Positions 1 to 8,969 of a stretch of 57,483 bases of DNA are shown one piece after another (position 1 is the first letter of the stretch; every line of letters starts with the position of its first letter). Where the stretch lies: NCBI RefSeq assembly GCF_000720185.1, contig NZ_JOIY01000074.1, forward strand, positions 1 through 57,483, read 5' to 3'. The position numbers were made by a program, and so were the translations under genes. The stretch comes from Streptomyces sp. NRRL S-340. Its GTDB lineage: Bacteria > Actinomycetota > Actinomycetes > Streptomycetales > Streptomycetaceae. The notes beneath the pieces were generated by a model, which saw only the letters and a program-made list of their open reading frames with translations, did not search any database and was not told the origin of the DNA.

Positions 1-25
1 GGCCCTGATCTGCGACTCTCACGAG

Positions 26-99
<74 letters not shown>

Positions 100-163
100 G
101 TGCGTCCGTACGGTGTCCCGTGTGAACGCGCGGGTCAACACTACCGCACGCGCGTGACTGCTC

Positions 164-703
164 TCAGCCGGTGCGGGTGCCCGCGCGGGGGGCGGCTTCG
201 CCTGCGGGCTCGGTCTCGGCGTCGGCGTCCTTGGCGTAGGCGAGGAAGTCGTCGACCATGCGGTGGAACAGGGTGGCGAGCCGGCGCAGTTCGTCGGCGG
301 ACCAGCCGGACAGGGCGGCCTCCATGCCGCGGGCGCCGACCTCGCGGACCCGGGCGATGGCGTCCCGGCCCTGCTCGGTGAGCCGGATGCGCTGGGCCCT
401 GCGGTCGTCCGGGTCGGGGACGCGGGTGACGTACCCCGACTTCTCCAGTTGCTGCACGGTGCGGGTGACGTGGGAGGCTTCCACGCCTAGGCGGTGGGCC
501 AGCTCGCCCGGCCGCAGCGGCTCCGAGTCGGCGATCTGGCGCAGCAGCGCCACCGCGGCACGGTCCAGCGGGACCCCGGCCAGGCCCATCAGCTTCTCGT
601 GCTGCCGGGCCCGCGTGCTCAGGTACGTGATCCGGGTCAGAGCGCGCTCGATCTCGGCCACTTCGGGCGAGACGGGTCCGGGGGGCGAGGATGCTGTGGA
701 CAT
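164..703 (-). CDS. MarR-family transcriptional repressor
   Basis: A 179-residue protein with a winged helix-turn-helix core at about residues 45-125. The recognition helix lies around VEASHVTRTVQQLEKSGYV and the wing is the charged DPDDRRAQR, residues 97-105. This is the classic MarR architecture, in which an obligate dimer binds a short palindrome and is released by small phenolic or other ligands. The acidic tail after residue 155 is variable in the family. The gene stands alone, facing away from a secreted protein gene, and a palindrome sits directly upstream, so autoregulation is the simplest reading. The ligand and targets cannot be read from the sequence. Confidence 0.88.
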   Translation of the reverse strand: MSTASSPPGPVSPEVAEIERALTRITYLSTRARQHEKLMGLAGVPLDRAAVALLRQIADSEPLRPGELAHRLGVEASHVTRTVQQLEKSGYVTRVPDPDDRRAQRIRLTEQGRDAIARVREVGARGMEAALSGWSADELRRLATLFHRMVDDFLAYAKDADAETEPAGEAAPRAGTRTG

Positions 704-720
704 ACCCCCCAGTTTACCAT

Positions 721-742
721 ATCGTTGCGTTACTCAACTAAT
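721..742. promoter_or_regulatory. Probable MarR operator/promoter
   Basis: An AT-rich island in GC-rich DNA carries the imperfect palindrome ATCGTTG-N7-CAACTAAT (GTTG at 724-727, CAAC at 735-738). It lies 20-40 bases upstream of the MarR start, the size and place expected for a self-repression site. Assignment is by position and symmetry only. Confidence 0.45.
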
Positions 743-1020
743 TCGCGAGTGCACGCGCGGTGAGCGCCCACTGCCCGCCAGCCGCTCATCCGCCGCCGCC
801 CCACCACGGCGCCCACCCCGGTCGCCGGGCCCCGCACTCCCCCGGCCCGCACCGGGCGGGGCTTCCCGGGCGCAATCACGGCGGCGGCCGGTGCCGCGCC
901 CGCAGGAGGGTCCCCGGGGACGTCCCCGCCGTCCCCGGGACACGGGGACGGCATCACCGGCGGCCGGCACGGACACGCTGGGCGGCAGGTGATCACGGCA
1001 CGTGGTCACGGAACGACAGC
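743..1020. other. Intergenic stretch, no gene seen
   Basis: Together with the operator this makes about 330 bases without a convincing gene between the MarR repressor and the SH3 protein. The sequence is GC-rich with C/G homopolymer runs. Open frames here lack codon bias and family resemblance. It presumably holds the promoter of the SH3 gene, but no clear -35/-10 pair is visible. Confidence 0.5.
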
Positions 1021-1032
1021 CCGGAGGTTTCC

Positions 1033-1464
1033 ATGATCCGACGGACCCTCACCGGCGGCCTGCTGGCCACGGTCGCAATGCTCGCGCTCGTGCCCACCGC
1101 CGCCGATGCCGCCCCGGCCGCCCCCGCCCCGCGCGCCGCGGTCTCGGCGACCGCCCCGAACCCGCTCCCCGGCCGGGCGCTCCCGCCCGCGCACCGCGTC
1201 AACCACTCTGCCACGCACAGGCGTTCGCACCACGCCCTCGGCCGGGTGGTCACCCACCGCGCGTCGCTGAACGTCCGCTCCGGCCCGGGCACCGGCTACC
1301 GCGTGATCGGCGTACGGCACGCGGGACGGCTGGTGGCGCTCAGGTGCCGGACGTACGGGTCCCGGGTGCACGGCACGCACCAGTGGTACCGGCTCGCCCG
1401 GGTACGCGGCTACGTCTCCGCCCACTACGTACGGGTGGTGCGCGGCACCGTGCCGTGGTGCTGA
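1033..1464 (+). CDS. Secreted SH3b-domain protein
   Basis: A 143-residue protein with an N-terminal Sec signal (MIRRTLTGGLLATVAMLALV, cleaved near ADA-AP at residues 24-26). A Pro/Ala-rich, basic linker follows, then one bacterial SH3 domain at about residues 70-140 with the signature ASLNVRSGPGTGYRVIG. Two cysteines, in LRCRTYG and at the C-terminus (VPWC), could form a disulfide outside the cell. SH3b domains usually bind peptidoglycan stem peptides, so a cell-wall location is likely. No catalytic domain is present. The start is fixed by CCGGAGG six bases upstream of the ATG, although the frame is open well upstream. A strong hairpin follows. Confidence 0.85.
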   Translation: MIRRTLTGGLLATVAMLALVPTAADAAPAAPAPRAAVSATAPNPLPGRALPPAHRVNHSATHRRSHHALGRVVTHRASLNVRSGPGTGYRVIGVRHAGRLVALRCRTYGSRVHGTHQWYRLARVRGYVSAHYVRVVRGTVPWC

Positions 1465-1498
1465 CGCGGCTCACCGCACGCACCCGGTGACACGAGCG

Positions 1499-1532
1499 CC
1501 CGGCGCGGGGACCCCGTGGTCCCCGCGCCGGG
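1499..1532 (+). terminator. Strong hairpin terminator
   Basis: Perfect 15-bp inverted repeat, CCCGGCGCGGGGACC and its complement, around a 4-base loop, 35 bases after the SH3 gene stop. No long T run follows, as is common in Streptomyces. Confidence 0.7.
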
Positions 1533-1721
1533 CCCGTGCCGCGCCGGACGCAGCCGCACGCCCCGGCCCACCCGGACGCAGCCGCACCTCCGCACGCCCC
1601 CGGCCGCACCGGCTCACCGTCCTCACACCTTCCGGATGTGTGGCGGCAGGCCCGGCCAGGGAAACCATCCGGACATCCGGGGTGAAACACCCGAAGCGGG
1701 AACGGAGTCGGGAGCAGCGAG

Positions 1722-2516
1722 ATGCGGCAGCCCCAAGAAGCGGCAGCGTCCCCCGTGCCGCTGGTGGCGACCTTGCGCGAACTGAGGGAGCGTACGGGCC
1801 TGAGCCTGGCGGCGCTCGCCACGCGCACCCCTTACAGCAAGTCCGCCTGGCACCGCTACCTCAGCGGGGCCAAGCACCCGCCCCGCTCGGCCGTGGAGGC
1901 CCTGGCCCGTCTCGCGGGCGCCGACCCCGCCCCGGTGCTGGCCCTGTGGGAAGCCTGGGACGGCACCGGACCCGCCGTACCGGCCCAACGCGGAGCCGCA
2001 GTCCCGGGCGCGCCCGGCGGGTCCGGCCGCCCGCCCGTCCGGCGGCGCCGGCTGCCGCTGCTGCCGGCGCTCACCCTGCTGACCGCGGCCGCCGCGGTCG
2101 CCACCGCCCTGGCCGCGTCCTCGCGCGGCGCCTCGCCGGGCTCACGGGCGGGGTTCGCCCCCGTGCGCTGCCACGGCCGCTCCTGCCAGGGCGAGTTGCC
2201 CGGCGCCTCCGCCTGCGCGCGGGACGCGCAGACCAGCAGCGCCGTGTCCGACGCGACGTACACGGTACGGCTGCGCTGGTCACCGTCCTGCCACACCGCC
2301 TGGTCGCAGGTCGGGGTGCGGGGCGCGGTGGCCCGGGAGATCTCCGTACGGACCGGTGAGGACGTCCTGTCGGCCGCCTACCCCGCCCGGGACACCGCCA
2401 GTGACACCAGTCCGATGCTGGCCGTCTCCTCGCCGCGCGGGGTGGAGGCGTGCGCCGAGGTGAACGGTGAGGTGGCGTGCACCGGCCTGGACGCCGACGC
2501 GGGCGGTGAGCCGTGA
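1722..2516 (+). CDS. Helix-turn-helix membrane protein with extracellular DUF2690-type domain
   Basis: A 264-residue protein in three parts. Residues 14-75 form a Cro/C1-type (XRE) helix-turn-helix (LRELRERTGLSLAALATRT...SAWHRYLSGAK). Residues 80-110 are a Gly/Pro/Arg linker. Residues 111-131 are a single hydrophobic segment after four arginines, predicting the N-terminus in the cytoplasm. The outside part (135-264) has paired cysteines (RCHGRSC, SACARD, SCHTAW, ACAEVNGEVAC), as in the DUF2690 family common in actinomycetes. The layout suggests a membrane-tethered regulator or cytoskeletal-type anchor that couples an external domain to DNA or a partner protein. The biological role is unknown. 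The start is preceded by GGGAGCAGCGAG. Confidence 0.82.
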   Translation: MRQPQEAAASPVPLVATLRELRERTGLSLAALATRTPYSKSAWHRYLSGAKHPPRSAVEALARLAGADPAPVLALWEAWDGTGPAVPAQRGAAVPGAPGGSGRPPVRRRRLPLLPALTLLTAAAAVATALAASSRGASPGSRAGFAPVRCHGRSCQGELPGASACARDAQTSSAVSDATYTVRLRWSPSCHTAWSQVGVRGAVAREISVRTGEDVLSAAYPARDTASDTSPMLAVSSPRGVEACAEVNGEVACTGLDADAGGEP

Positions 2517-2661
2517 TCCGCGCGCGGGTGCGTGCCGGGCACCGCGCCGGTTCGCGTCCGGTCGCGGCCCCGCGGGTGCCGCCGCCGCGGGCGGGCCGCC
2601 GCACGGAACGGCCGCGCCGGCCGGTCCGGCGGCCGGCGCGCGGGTGAGGGGGTGAGGGGGC

Positions 2662-3177
2662 CTACTTGATGACCGCGTTGGCCACCACGACGATCAGGCC
2701 GAACAGGGCGTCCACCACGCCCGTGGCCAGCACGACCGCCCAGCGGCGCCCCGCCCACCGCGCCGAGACCAGCCCCAGCGCGAACAGCAGCGCGATGTTG
2801 AAGACGAACGCCGGGTACTCCACTCCGTCCGCGGACCACCAGCCCCAGCCCGCGCCGGCGAGGATCAGCACCGTGGGCAGCATGGCCACGACCAGCGGCC
2901 ACTCCGCGGCCAGCGCCCGCAGCGCCTCACCGCGCCGGTGCGGGCCGCGCTCGGCGATGTAGTGGGAGTAGCCGTGCGCCAGGGCCGAGGCGAACGCGGT
3001 CACCAGCAGCCAGGCCGCGTCGTAGCGGCGGGCGCCCGGCGAGTTGTGCCCGTACTCGGTCAGCGCCGCGACCATGGCGCTGGCCACCACGGCACCGTAG
3101 ACCCCGCCGAAGAGCAGAAGGGACCGCGTGTCGTCGTGCGCGGGCCGTTCCGGGACGGCCGCCGCGGGGTCCGCCAT
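2662..3177 (-). CDS. Small integral membrane protein
   Basis: A 171-residue protein with four to five hydrophobic segments (about residues 19-40, 54-72, 92-112, 122-140 and 147-170) and short charged loops. Conserved-looking polar features sit in the membrane region, notably the HGYSHYIAERG motif around 68-78. Streptomyces genomes carry such proteins as conserved hypothetical membrane proteins; I do not recognise a substrate or enzyme fold. A much longer frame exists, but MADPAAAV is the sensible start because upstream codons overlap the cupin gene on the other strand. Confidence 0.72.
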   Translation of the reverse strand: MADPAAAVPERPAHDDTRSLLLFGGVYGAVVASAMVAALTEYGHNSPGARRYDAAWLLVTAFASALAHGYSHYIAERGPHRRGEALRALAAEWPLVVAMLPTVLILAGAGWGWWSADGVEYPAFVFNIALLFALGLVSARWAGRRWAVVLATGVVDALFGLIVVVANAVIK

Positions 3178-3426
3178 GGGCTGCTCGCCTCCCGGGCGTA
3201 CGAGGACGGATTCTCCCCAACGATCACCCGAAGCACCGGCCCTCGCCACTCCACGGCCGCCTGCACCGCACTCACTCCGGCCCCCACACCCTGTCCCCCG
3301 CCTCCCGCCCGATGACGTCCCCGCCGCACGGTGCCCCCGCCGCACGACGATGTGTCCGGGCGTCCGGGCCGATCCCCCACACTCTGTCCAGGCCGCCGGG
3401 GCGCGGGGCCCCGTTAGGGTCCGGGT

Positions 3427-3780
3427 ATGGACCGCAGCTTCGTTCTCCACGTGCCCGGTGTCCCCGACGCCGAGCTGGTTCCCGAACCGCTCGACCCCGG
3501 GCAGATCGTCTCCGGCTCGCCCGAGGTGACCGGGAAGGTCGTCTGGGAGTCGGCGGACGGCCGTCAGGCGCGCGGGATCTGGCAGATCACGCCCGGGGTC
3601 GTCACCGACACCGAGGCGGACGAACTGTTCGTCGTGGTCAGCGGCTCGGCGACCATCGAGGTGGAGGGCGGGCCGACCCTGCGCGTCGGCCCCGGGGACA
3701 TGGCGGTGCTGCGCGAGGGCGACCGTACGACGTGGACGGTGCACGAGACGCTGCGCAAGGTGTACGCCGTCACCCTCTGA
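3427..3780 (+). CDS. Cupin-domain protein (DUF861/Cupin_3 type)
   Basis: A 117-residue single-domain protein. The C-terminal two thirds fit a small cupin: RGIWQITPGVVTDTEADELF, a turn, then a double-strand barrel ending in WTVHETLRKVYAVTL. This spacing is that of the Cupin_3 group, related to the ureidoglycine aminohydrolase and EutQ barrels. The usual metal-binding His pair of cupin motif 1 is not obvious: Glu residues (TEADE) replace it, and one His lies near the C-terminus. Enzymatic activity is therefore uncertain. The start lies just after TCCGGGT, with no strong Shine-Dalgarno sequence. It appears to be a single-gene unit. Confidence 0.83.
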   Translation: MDRSFVLHVPGVPDAELVPEPLDPGQIVSGSPEVTGKVVWESADGRQARGIWQITPGVVTDTEADELFVVVSGSATIEVEGGPTLRVGPGDMAVLREGDRTTWTVHETLRKVYAVTL

Positions 3781-3892
3781 ACGGGGACGCCCCGGAGCCG
3801 GCGGTACCCCGCGGGCACGCAGCACCGGGCGGGCCGGTCCGGCCCAAATCCTGGCGCGTGCCGAGGCGCGGGCCGCCCGCCTGCGGCGCAGG

Positions 3893-5263
3893 TCACCGGG
3901 CGGCGGGCTGCGCCGGCAGGTCGAACACGTGCCGTGGCGTGACGATCCCGGTGACGGCCCGGCCGAACAGCGTGCTGGGCTCGGCCCCCCGGTGGCCGAT
4001 GTCCGTGTTGAGCAGGACGACGAGCGTCGTGCGGGCGGCGGGCAGGTAGACGGTGAGGGACTCGTAGCCGGGCAGGGAGCCGTTGTGGCCGATCCAGCCG
4101 TGCACGGCGAAGATGCCCAGCCCGTACCCCGCGCCGGGGACGGACGTCGGCGGTGTGGTGAGCCGCTGTTCCTGCGTGGCCGGGCTGATCAGGGCGCGGC
4201 CGTCGGGGAGCACCCCGGTGGCCACGGTCCGCGCCCAGACGCGCAGGTCGTCGAGGTCGGAGATCATCGCGCCGGCCGCCCAGCCCCAGGAGGGGTTCCA
4301 GCCGGCGGCGTCGGCGGTGCGGCCGTTCGCGGTCTGGTCCGTGTAGCCCTGCGCGTGCGGCTCGGGGAACTCGGCGCCGGCCGGGAAGAGGGTGTGGTGC
4401 AGGCCGGCCGGTTCGAGGACGTCCGCGCGGATGCAGTCGGCCAGCGACCGGCCGCTGACCTTCTCGATCACCAGTCCGAGCAGGATGAGGTTGGTGTTGC
4501 TGTAGTCGAACTTCCGGCCCGGCGGGAAGAGCACGGGGTGCCGGAAGGCGTACGCGAGCAGCTGCCCCGGGGTGAAGGGGCGCCGCGGGTCGGAGGTGAG
4601 CGCCTTGAAGAAGCCGTCGTCGTCGGAGTAGTTGAACAGCCCGCTGCGCATGCCGGCCAGCTCGCGCAGCGTGATCCGGTCGCCGTTCGGCACCCCGTCG
4701 ACGTACTTGCCGATGGGGTCGTCCAGGCCCACCCGGTGCCGGTCGGCCAGACGCAGCAGCGCGGTCACGGTGAACGTCTTGGTCTCGCTGCCGATGCGCA
4801 TGTACAGGTCGGCGGACATCTTCCGGCCGGTGCGCCTGTCGGCGACCCCGAAGGACTTCACGTACTGGCCCTGGCCGGGTGTCCACAGGCCGACGATCAC
4901 GCCGGGAACGTTCGCCTCGCGCTGGACGCGCCGCACGGCCCGGTCCAGCTGCCGGACCACGGCGGGTGTGAGGGTGCGGACCTCGGAGGAGGAACCGGAC
5001 CGGGAAGGAGAAACGGACGGAGAAACGGACGGAGGAGGGGACGCGGGCCGGGAGAGGGACGACGGCGGGGACGGGAGCTGTCCGGGCGGTGCGGCAGCGG
5101 GCCGGGCGCGAGGCGGGAACGGGGCGGCGGCAGCGGCGGCCGGGGCCGCGGCAGCGGGGCCCGCGGTGAACGGGGCGGTCGCGCCGAGCTGGACGACGAG
5201 GATCCCGGCGGCGGTCGCGGTGACGGCGCTCCTGCGCAGCCGTCGTGGGCACGCGTGTGTCAT
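3893..5263 (-). CDS. Secreted serine hydrolase, class C beta-lactamase / D-Ala-D-Ala peptidase family
   Basis: A 456-residue protein. Residues 1-40 are an export signal with an arginine-rich N region. A long Pro/Ser/Ala linker follows (45-95), then a beta-lactamase-fold domain. All three catalytic motifs are present: S159-E-T-K162 (SxxK), Y254-S-N256 (YxN) and H393-N-G395 (the KTG equivalent). Together they define the penicillin-recognising serine hydrolases: peptidases, esterases and class C enzymes. The GLFNYS and SNTNLILLG contexts resemble Streptomyces R61-type carboxypeptidases. It should act outside the membrane on cell-wall peptides or D-amino-acid amides. Substrate cannot be decided. 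It is monocistronic. Confidence 0.9.
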   Translation of the reverse strand: MTHACPRRLRRSAVTATAAGILVVQLGATAPFTAGPAAAAPAAAAAAPFPPRARPAAAPPGQLPSPPSSLSRPASPPPSVSPSVSPSRSGSSSEVRTLTPAVVRQLDRAVRRVQREANVPGVIVGLWTPGQGQYVKSFGVADRRTGRKMSADLYMRIGSETKTFTVTALLRLADRHRVGLDDPIGKYVDGVPNGDRITLRELAGMRSGLFNYSDDDGFFKALTSDPRRPFTPGQLLAYAFRHPVLFPPGRKFDYSNTNLILLGLVIEKVSGRSLADCIRADVLEPAGLHHTLFPAGAEFPEPHAQGYTDQTANGRTADAAGWNPSWGWAAGAMISDLDDLRVWARTVATGVLPDGRALISPATQEQRLTTPPTSVPGAGYGLGIFAVHGWIGHNGSLPGYESLTVYLPAARTTLVVLLNTDIGHRGAEPSTLFGRAVTGIVTPRHVFDLPAQPAAR

Positions 5264-5550
5264 GGGCTGACTCCGAGCGCGGCGGATCGCACCCGCGGCC
5301 GTCGTCGACGGGCGCGGGACCAGGAGGCGTCCTTACCGCGGCGGACGCCGACGGGACCGGCCATGACGCAGGGGCGCGTCCGCAGGTGCACCGGCCGCGC
5401 TGCCCGACGTCCTCAGCACAGAAGACACTCTCGGCGAAGGGGGCACCCCCGCAGGAGCGGACGCCCGCGCGGGCGGAGGCACCCCCGGCAGAGGAGACGT
5501 ACCCAGCATAAGGAGCGGTCCCGCCCTGCCGCCTGTCGGCGCCGCCGCCC

Positions 5551-6159
5551 TCACGCGCCGCGCCAGACGTTCGCGAAGGCGGCCTCCTCGATGGCGCGGC
5601 GCCGGCGCACCGCCTCCAGCTCCATCACGGCGTCGTGCACGGAGGCGAGCACGGTGAGGACCGCTTCGTCGGTGACCACCGGCTCGTCGGGGGCGATCTC
5701 GTCGCGGATCCCGGCCGCCGCGGCCAGCGCCAGCAGCACCGGCTCGTCCGCGGCCCAGCGGAACGCCGCCCGCCGCCGCGCCTCGGTGTCGCCGAGGACG
5801 GTGCGCGAGCCGCGGAAGGGCAGCCGGCGGGTGCGCTCCCACGTCACCTGCCCCTCCTCCTCCAGCGCCGCCAGGTAGGCCGGGGCCAGGCCGCGACCGC
5901 GCCGCCACAGCCAGTCCGGCAACGATTCGTAGGGGGCCTCGCGCAGGAGTGCGGCGGCGGCCTCGTCCAGGAGGCGGTCACCGAGCCGGGTTCGCGGGCG
6001 GGGCAGGATCCGGCCACCGCCGTCCAGCCCGATCGCCTCCGCCCGGAGCAGGTCGTACGCCTCCGCCCCCGCCAGGGCGAGCGCGAGGTCCCCGCGCTCC
6101 ACGGGCCGGGCGGACGCCACGTCAAGGGCGACGATCATCAGGTCACGCGGTGTGCTCAT
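5551..6159 (-). CDS. GPP34 (GOLPH3/VPS74-like) protein
   Basis: A 202-residue, helix-rich cytosolic protein that fits the GPP34 family. The N-terminus DLMIVALDVASARPV and DLALALAGAEAYDLL, the acidic and hydrophobic helices ending in WERTRRLPFRGSRTVL, and the C-terminal helix ALEAVRRRRAIEEAAFANV are typical. Eukaryotic members bind phosphatidylinositol-4-phosphate at the Golgi. Actinobacterial members are abundant and mostly uncharacterised, probably binding membrane phospholipids peripherally. No partner gene is adjacent. The start has a moderate Shine-Dalgarno sequence (GGGGAGCCTC). Confidence 0.82.
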   Translation of the reverse strand: MSTPRDLMIVALDVASARPVERGDLALALAGAEAYDLLRAEAIGLDGGGRILPRPRTRLGDRLLDEAAAALLREAPYESLPDWLWRRGRGLAPAYLAALEEEGQVTWERTRRLPFRGSRTVLGDTEARRRAAFRWAADEPVLLALAAAAGIRDEIAPDEPVVTDEAVLTVLASVHDAVMELEAVRRRRAIEEAAFANVWRGA

Positions 6160-6537
6160 GAGGCTCCCCGTCGAAGGGCATGTCCGGCCCCGCGCCGCCG
6201 GGCGACCGGCGCGGGACGTGGCGCCTGGTGATGCCGTACCCGGCCGACTGTAGCGCGGCGCGAGCGGCTGGGAACGGGGAGCGGGGCCGGGCGGGGGAGC
6301 GGACCCGCACGGGCAGGCGGCACGGGACCGGCAGACGCGACCGGGCCGGGACCACGGATCCCGCCGGAGCCGGGACCGCCCGGAGCGGCCACGGATCTCA
6401 CCGGACCACGGACCTGACCGGACTGCGCATCCGACCGGAGCGCGGATCCGGCCGGAGCCGACCGGAGCGCGGGACCGGGCGGACGGGCCGCCGGGCGCTG
6501 CGGCCAGGGTCCAGCCCCGCTCAGGCCCCGCAGGACC
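6160..6537. repeat. Gene-free stretch with degenerate CCGGA-type repeats
   Basis: About 380 bases between the GPP34 gene and the broken isomerase. From 6340 to 6490 the sequence is a degenerate minisatellite built on the words CCGGA, GACCGG and GGATC. Open frames are repetitive and unlike proteins. No promoter or RNA was recognised. Confidence 0.55.
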
Positions 6538-6539
6538 TC

Positions 6540-6936
6540 AGAAAGCGGCGGGTGCGTACGGCGACGGGCAGGGGCGCGTCCGGTGCGGAACGAGGGCATG
6601 ACGACGAGGGGCTCCGCGCCCACGGCCCGGGCCGGCCCGGGCCGGCGACCCGTCCGACGTGTTCCCAGGTGGACTCCCCCTCGGACGGGCCCCGGTGCAG
6701 TGCGGTGAAGACGGTGCCCGCCGACACCTTCGGACCGCGCCGGGCCGGCTCGTCGCCGAGCCTGCCGGGTCGGTCGGCAGGTAGCCGTGGGGGCCCGGTT
6801 CGATCCGGGACCAGCCGGCCCGCGCCATCTCGTCCAGGAAGCGGTGCCAGGGGGTCTGCCGGGGGTCGTCGGGGAACCACACGCCCCAGGAGCCGGGGGC
6901 CGAGCCGACCCGGATGCGGTCGAGCACGGATGTCAT
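6540..6936 (-). pseudogene. Broken sugar-phosphate isomerase/epimerase (IolE/IolH-like) gene
   Basis: From the ATG at 6936 the frame reads a good TIM-barrel isomerase N-terminus (VLDRIRVGSAPGSWGVWFPD...WHRFLDEMARAGWSRIEPGP.GYLPTDP). The homology then moves to a second frame (LGDEPARRGPKVSAGTVFTALHRGPSEGE and WEHVGRVAG). It then moves to a third frame (MGAEPLVVMPSF). The gene stops being recognisable after about 130 codons, whereas the family is about 280-300 residues. It therefore has at least two frameshifts and a lost 3' half. It starts one base after the ATPase stop, so it was the last gene of the sugar-uptake operon. The intact product would have been an inosose dehydratase or related xylose-isomerase-like enzyme. 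Confidence 0.78.
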
Positions 6937-6937
6937 G

Positions 6938-7885
6938 TCAGGAACTCCCTTCGGGGGTCGCCGATGCGGACCGGGAGGGCGGTACGGACCCGGAGGGCGG
7001 TACGGACCCGGAGCGGTCGGCCGCGTCGCGGAGTTCCCCGGCGCCGGCGCCCCGGACCCGGGCCAGTTCGTGCTCCAGGGCGGCGAGTTCGGTGCCGCCG
7101 GCCATGTGGTCGGTCAGTTCCTCGACGCTCACCTCGCTGCGCGCGGCGGACAACTCCAGGGTGCCCAGGCGCAGCACGCTGAAGTGGTCGCCGACCAGGT
7201 AGGCGTGGTGGGGGTTGTGGGTGATGAAGATGACGCCGAGGCCGCGGTCGCGGGCGGCGGCGATGTACTTCAGCACCACGCCGGACTGCTTGACGCCGAG
7301 CGCGGCGGTCGGCTCGTCCAGGATGAGGACGCGGGCGCCGAAGTGGACGGCGCGGGCGATGGCCACGCACTGGCGCTGGCCGCCGGAGAGGGTGCCGATG
7401 GGCTGTTCCAGGTCGTCCAGGACGATGCCCATGGCGCGCAGTTCCTCGTCGGCGGTGCGCTTCATGCGGGGGATGTCCAGGCGGCGGACCGGCCAGGGGC
7501 CCTTGGTGAGTTCCGAGCCGAGGAAGAAGTTGCGCCACACCGGCATCAGCGGGACGGTCGCCAGGTCCTGGTAGACCGCGGCGATCCCCCTGTCCAGGGC
7601 CTCGCGCGGGGTGGTGAACCGCACCGGTCCGCCGTCGACGAGGACCTCGCCCTCGGTGTGCTGGTGCAGCCCGGAGACGATCTTGATGAGGGTGGACTTG
7701 CCCGCGCCGTTGTCACCGAGCACGCAGGTGACGCGGCCGGCGTGCACGGCCAGGTCGACGCCGTGCAGGGCGCGCAGGGGACCGTAGGACTTGCCGGCGC
7801 CGCGCAGTTCGACGAGCGGGGGCCCGCCCTCGGGCGGGTGGCCGGGCAGGGCGGCGCCGGGCGGGCCGGCCGTGTCGGTCGTCAT
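6938..7885 (-). CDS. Sugar ABC transporter ATP-binding protein
   Basis: A 315-residue cytosolic ATPase with one nucleotide-binding domain: Walker [10 protein letters not shown] at 57-65, Q-loop VYQDL, signature LSGGQ at 166-170, Walker B VLILDE at 186-191 and switch His in ITHN. The sequence is closest to ribose/xylose/inositol importers, but it is a single domain rather than the double-domain RbsA/XylG form, so it must dimerise. The tail past residue 260 is Ser/Pro/Arg-rich and contains a duplicated SGSVPPS motif. The start lies behind GGAGGTGAC, four bases after the permease stop. Together with the permease and binding protein it forms a complete importer. Confidence 0.92.
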   Translation of the reverse strand: MTTDTAGPPGAALPGHPPEGGPPLVELRGAGKSYGPLRALHGVDLAVHAGRVTCVLGDNGAGKSTLIKIVSGLHQHTEGEVLVDGGPVRFTTPREALDRGIAAVYQDLATVPLMPVWRNFFLGSELTKGPWPVRRLDIPRMKRTADEELRAMGIVLDDLEQPIGTLSGGQRQCVAIARAVHFGARVLILDEPTAALGVKQSGVVLKYIAAARDRGLGVIFITHNPHHAYLVGDHFSVLRLGTLELSAARSEVSVEELTDHMAGGTELAALEHELARVRGAGAGELRDAADRSGSVPPSGSVPPSRSASATPEGSS

Positions 7886-7889
7886 GGTG

Positions 7890-8969
7890 TCACCTCCGGG
7901 TGGCCGTGCGCCGGACCCACAGATTGATGAGGACGGCCCCGAGCAGCATCACGCCGAGGAAGGCCTTGAACCAGTCGGGGTTCCAGCCCGCGTAGACGAT
8001 GCCCTGGTTCACCATCCCGAACATGAACGCGCCGAAGACGGGACCGACGGCGGAGCCGTGGCCGCCGGTGAGCAGGCAGCCGCCGATGACGGCCGCGGCG
8101 ATGTAGATCAGCTCGTTGCCGACGCCCTCGCCGGACTGCACGGTGTTGAAGGAGAAGAGCTGGTGCATGCCGACGAACCAGGCACCGAGGCCGACCAGCA
8201 TGAACAGGGTGATCTTGGTGAACGCCACCGGGACGCCGACCGCGCGGGCGCTGTCCTTGTTGCCGCCGACGGCGAAGACCCAGTTGCCGTACTTGGTGCG
8301 CAGCAGCACCCAGGTGGCCAGCGCGGCGAGGACCAGCCACCACACCACGGTGATCTTCACCTGGACCCCGCCGACGTCGAAGGAGGAGGCGAAGACGGCC
8401 TTGGCCTGGCCGAAGCCGTCCATGTCGCTGACGTCGTCGGTGGCCACGTTCCCGGTGATCAGTTTGGTGACGGCCAGGTTGACGCCCTGGAGGGTGAGGA
8501 AGGTGCCCAGGGTGACCAGGAAGCTCGGCAGGCCGGTCTTCACCAGCATCCAGCCGTTGAACGCGCCGATGCCGAGCGAGACGGCCAGCGCGACGATCAC
8601 ACCTGTCCACACGTTCGTCGTGAGCTGGTAGCTGAGCATGCTCGCGGTCAGGGCGGAGGTGATCACGGCGACCCCGGCCGAGAGGTCGAACTCGCCGCCG
8701 ATCATCAGCAGGGCCACGGGCAGGGCCATGATCCCGATGGTCGACGACTGGTAGAGGACGGTCGCCATGGAGCTGCCCTGGCGGACCGAGGGCGCCGCGG
8801 CGAGGAAGAAGACGAGGACGGCGAGGGCGCCGAGGAAGACCCCGACCTCGGGCCGGGCCAGCAGCCGCAGCGCCGGCGGGCGCCGCACGCTCCCGCCGCC
8901 GGTCCGGGTGTCGCCGGCGCCCGGTGGGCCGGCCGGAGCCGGTGCGGCCGGCCGGCTCACGCCGCTCAC
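7890..8969 (-). CDS. Sugar ABC transporter permease (RbsC/BPD_transp_2 type)
   Basis: A 359-residue membrane protein with about ten hydrophobic helices starting at residue 40. Family motifs include [19 protein letters not shown] near the N-terminal third (the MxGGEFDLS signature of RbsC-like permeases) and [16 protein letters not shown], the cytoplasmic coupling loop with the EAA-like glycine. The GTG start overlaps the TGA of the binding-protein gene by four bases (GTGA), so the two are translationally coupled. A longer in-frame extension exists upstream but overlaps the whole binding-protein gene and is a shadow. The likely substrate is a polyol or inositol, inferred from the neighbouring iol genes. 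Confidence 0.92.
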   Translation of the reverse strand: MSGVSRPAAPAPAGPPGAGDTRTGGGSVRRPPALRLLARPEVGVFLGALAVLVFFLAAAPSVRQGSSMATVLYQSSTIGIMALPVALLMIGGEFDLSAGVAVITSALTASMLSYQLTTNVWTGVIVALAVSLGIGAFNGWMLVKTGLPSFLVTLGTFLTLQGVNLAVTKLITGNVATDDVSDMDGFGQAKAVFASSFDVGGVQVKITVVWWLVLAALATWVLLRTKYGNWVFAVGGNKDSARAVGVPVAFTKITLFMLVGLGAWFVGMHQLFSFNTVQSGEGVGNELIYIAAAVIGGCLLTGGHGSAVGPVFGAFMFGMVNQGIVYAGWNPDWFKAFLGVMLLGAVLINLWVRRTATRR

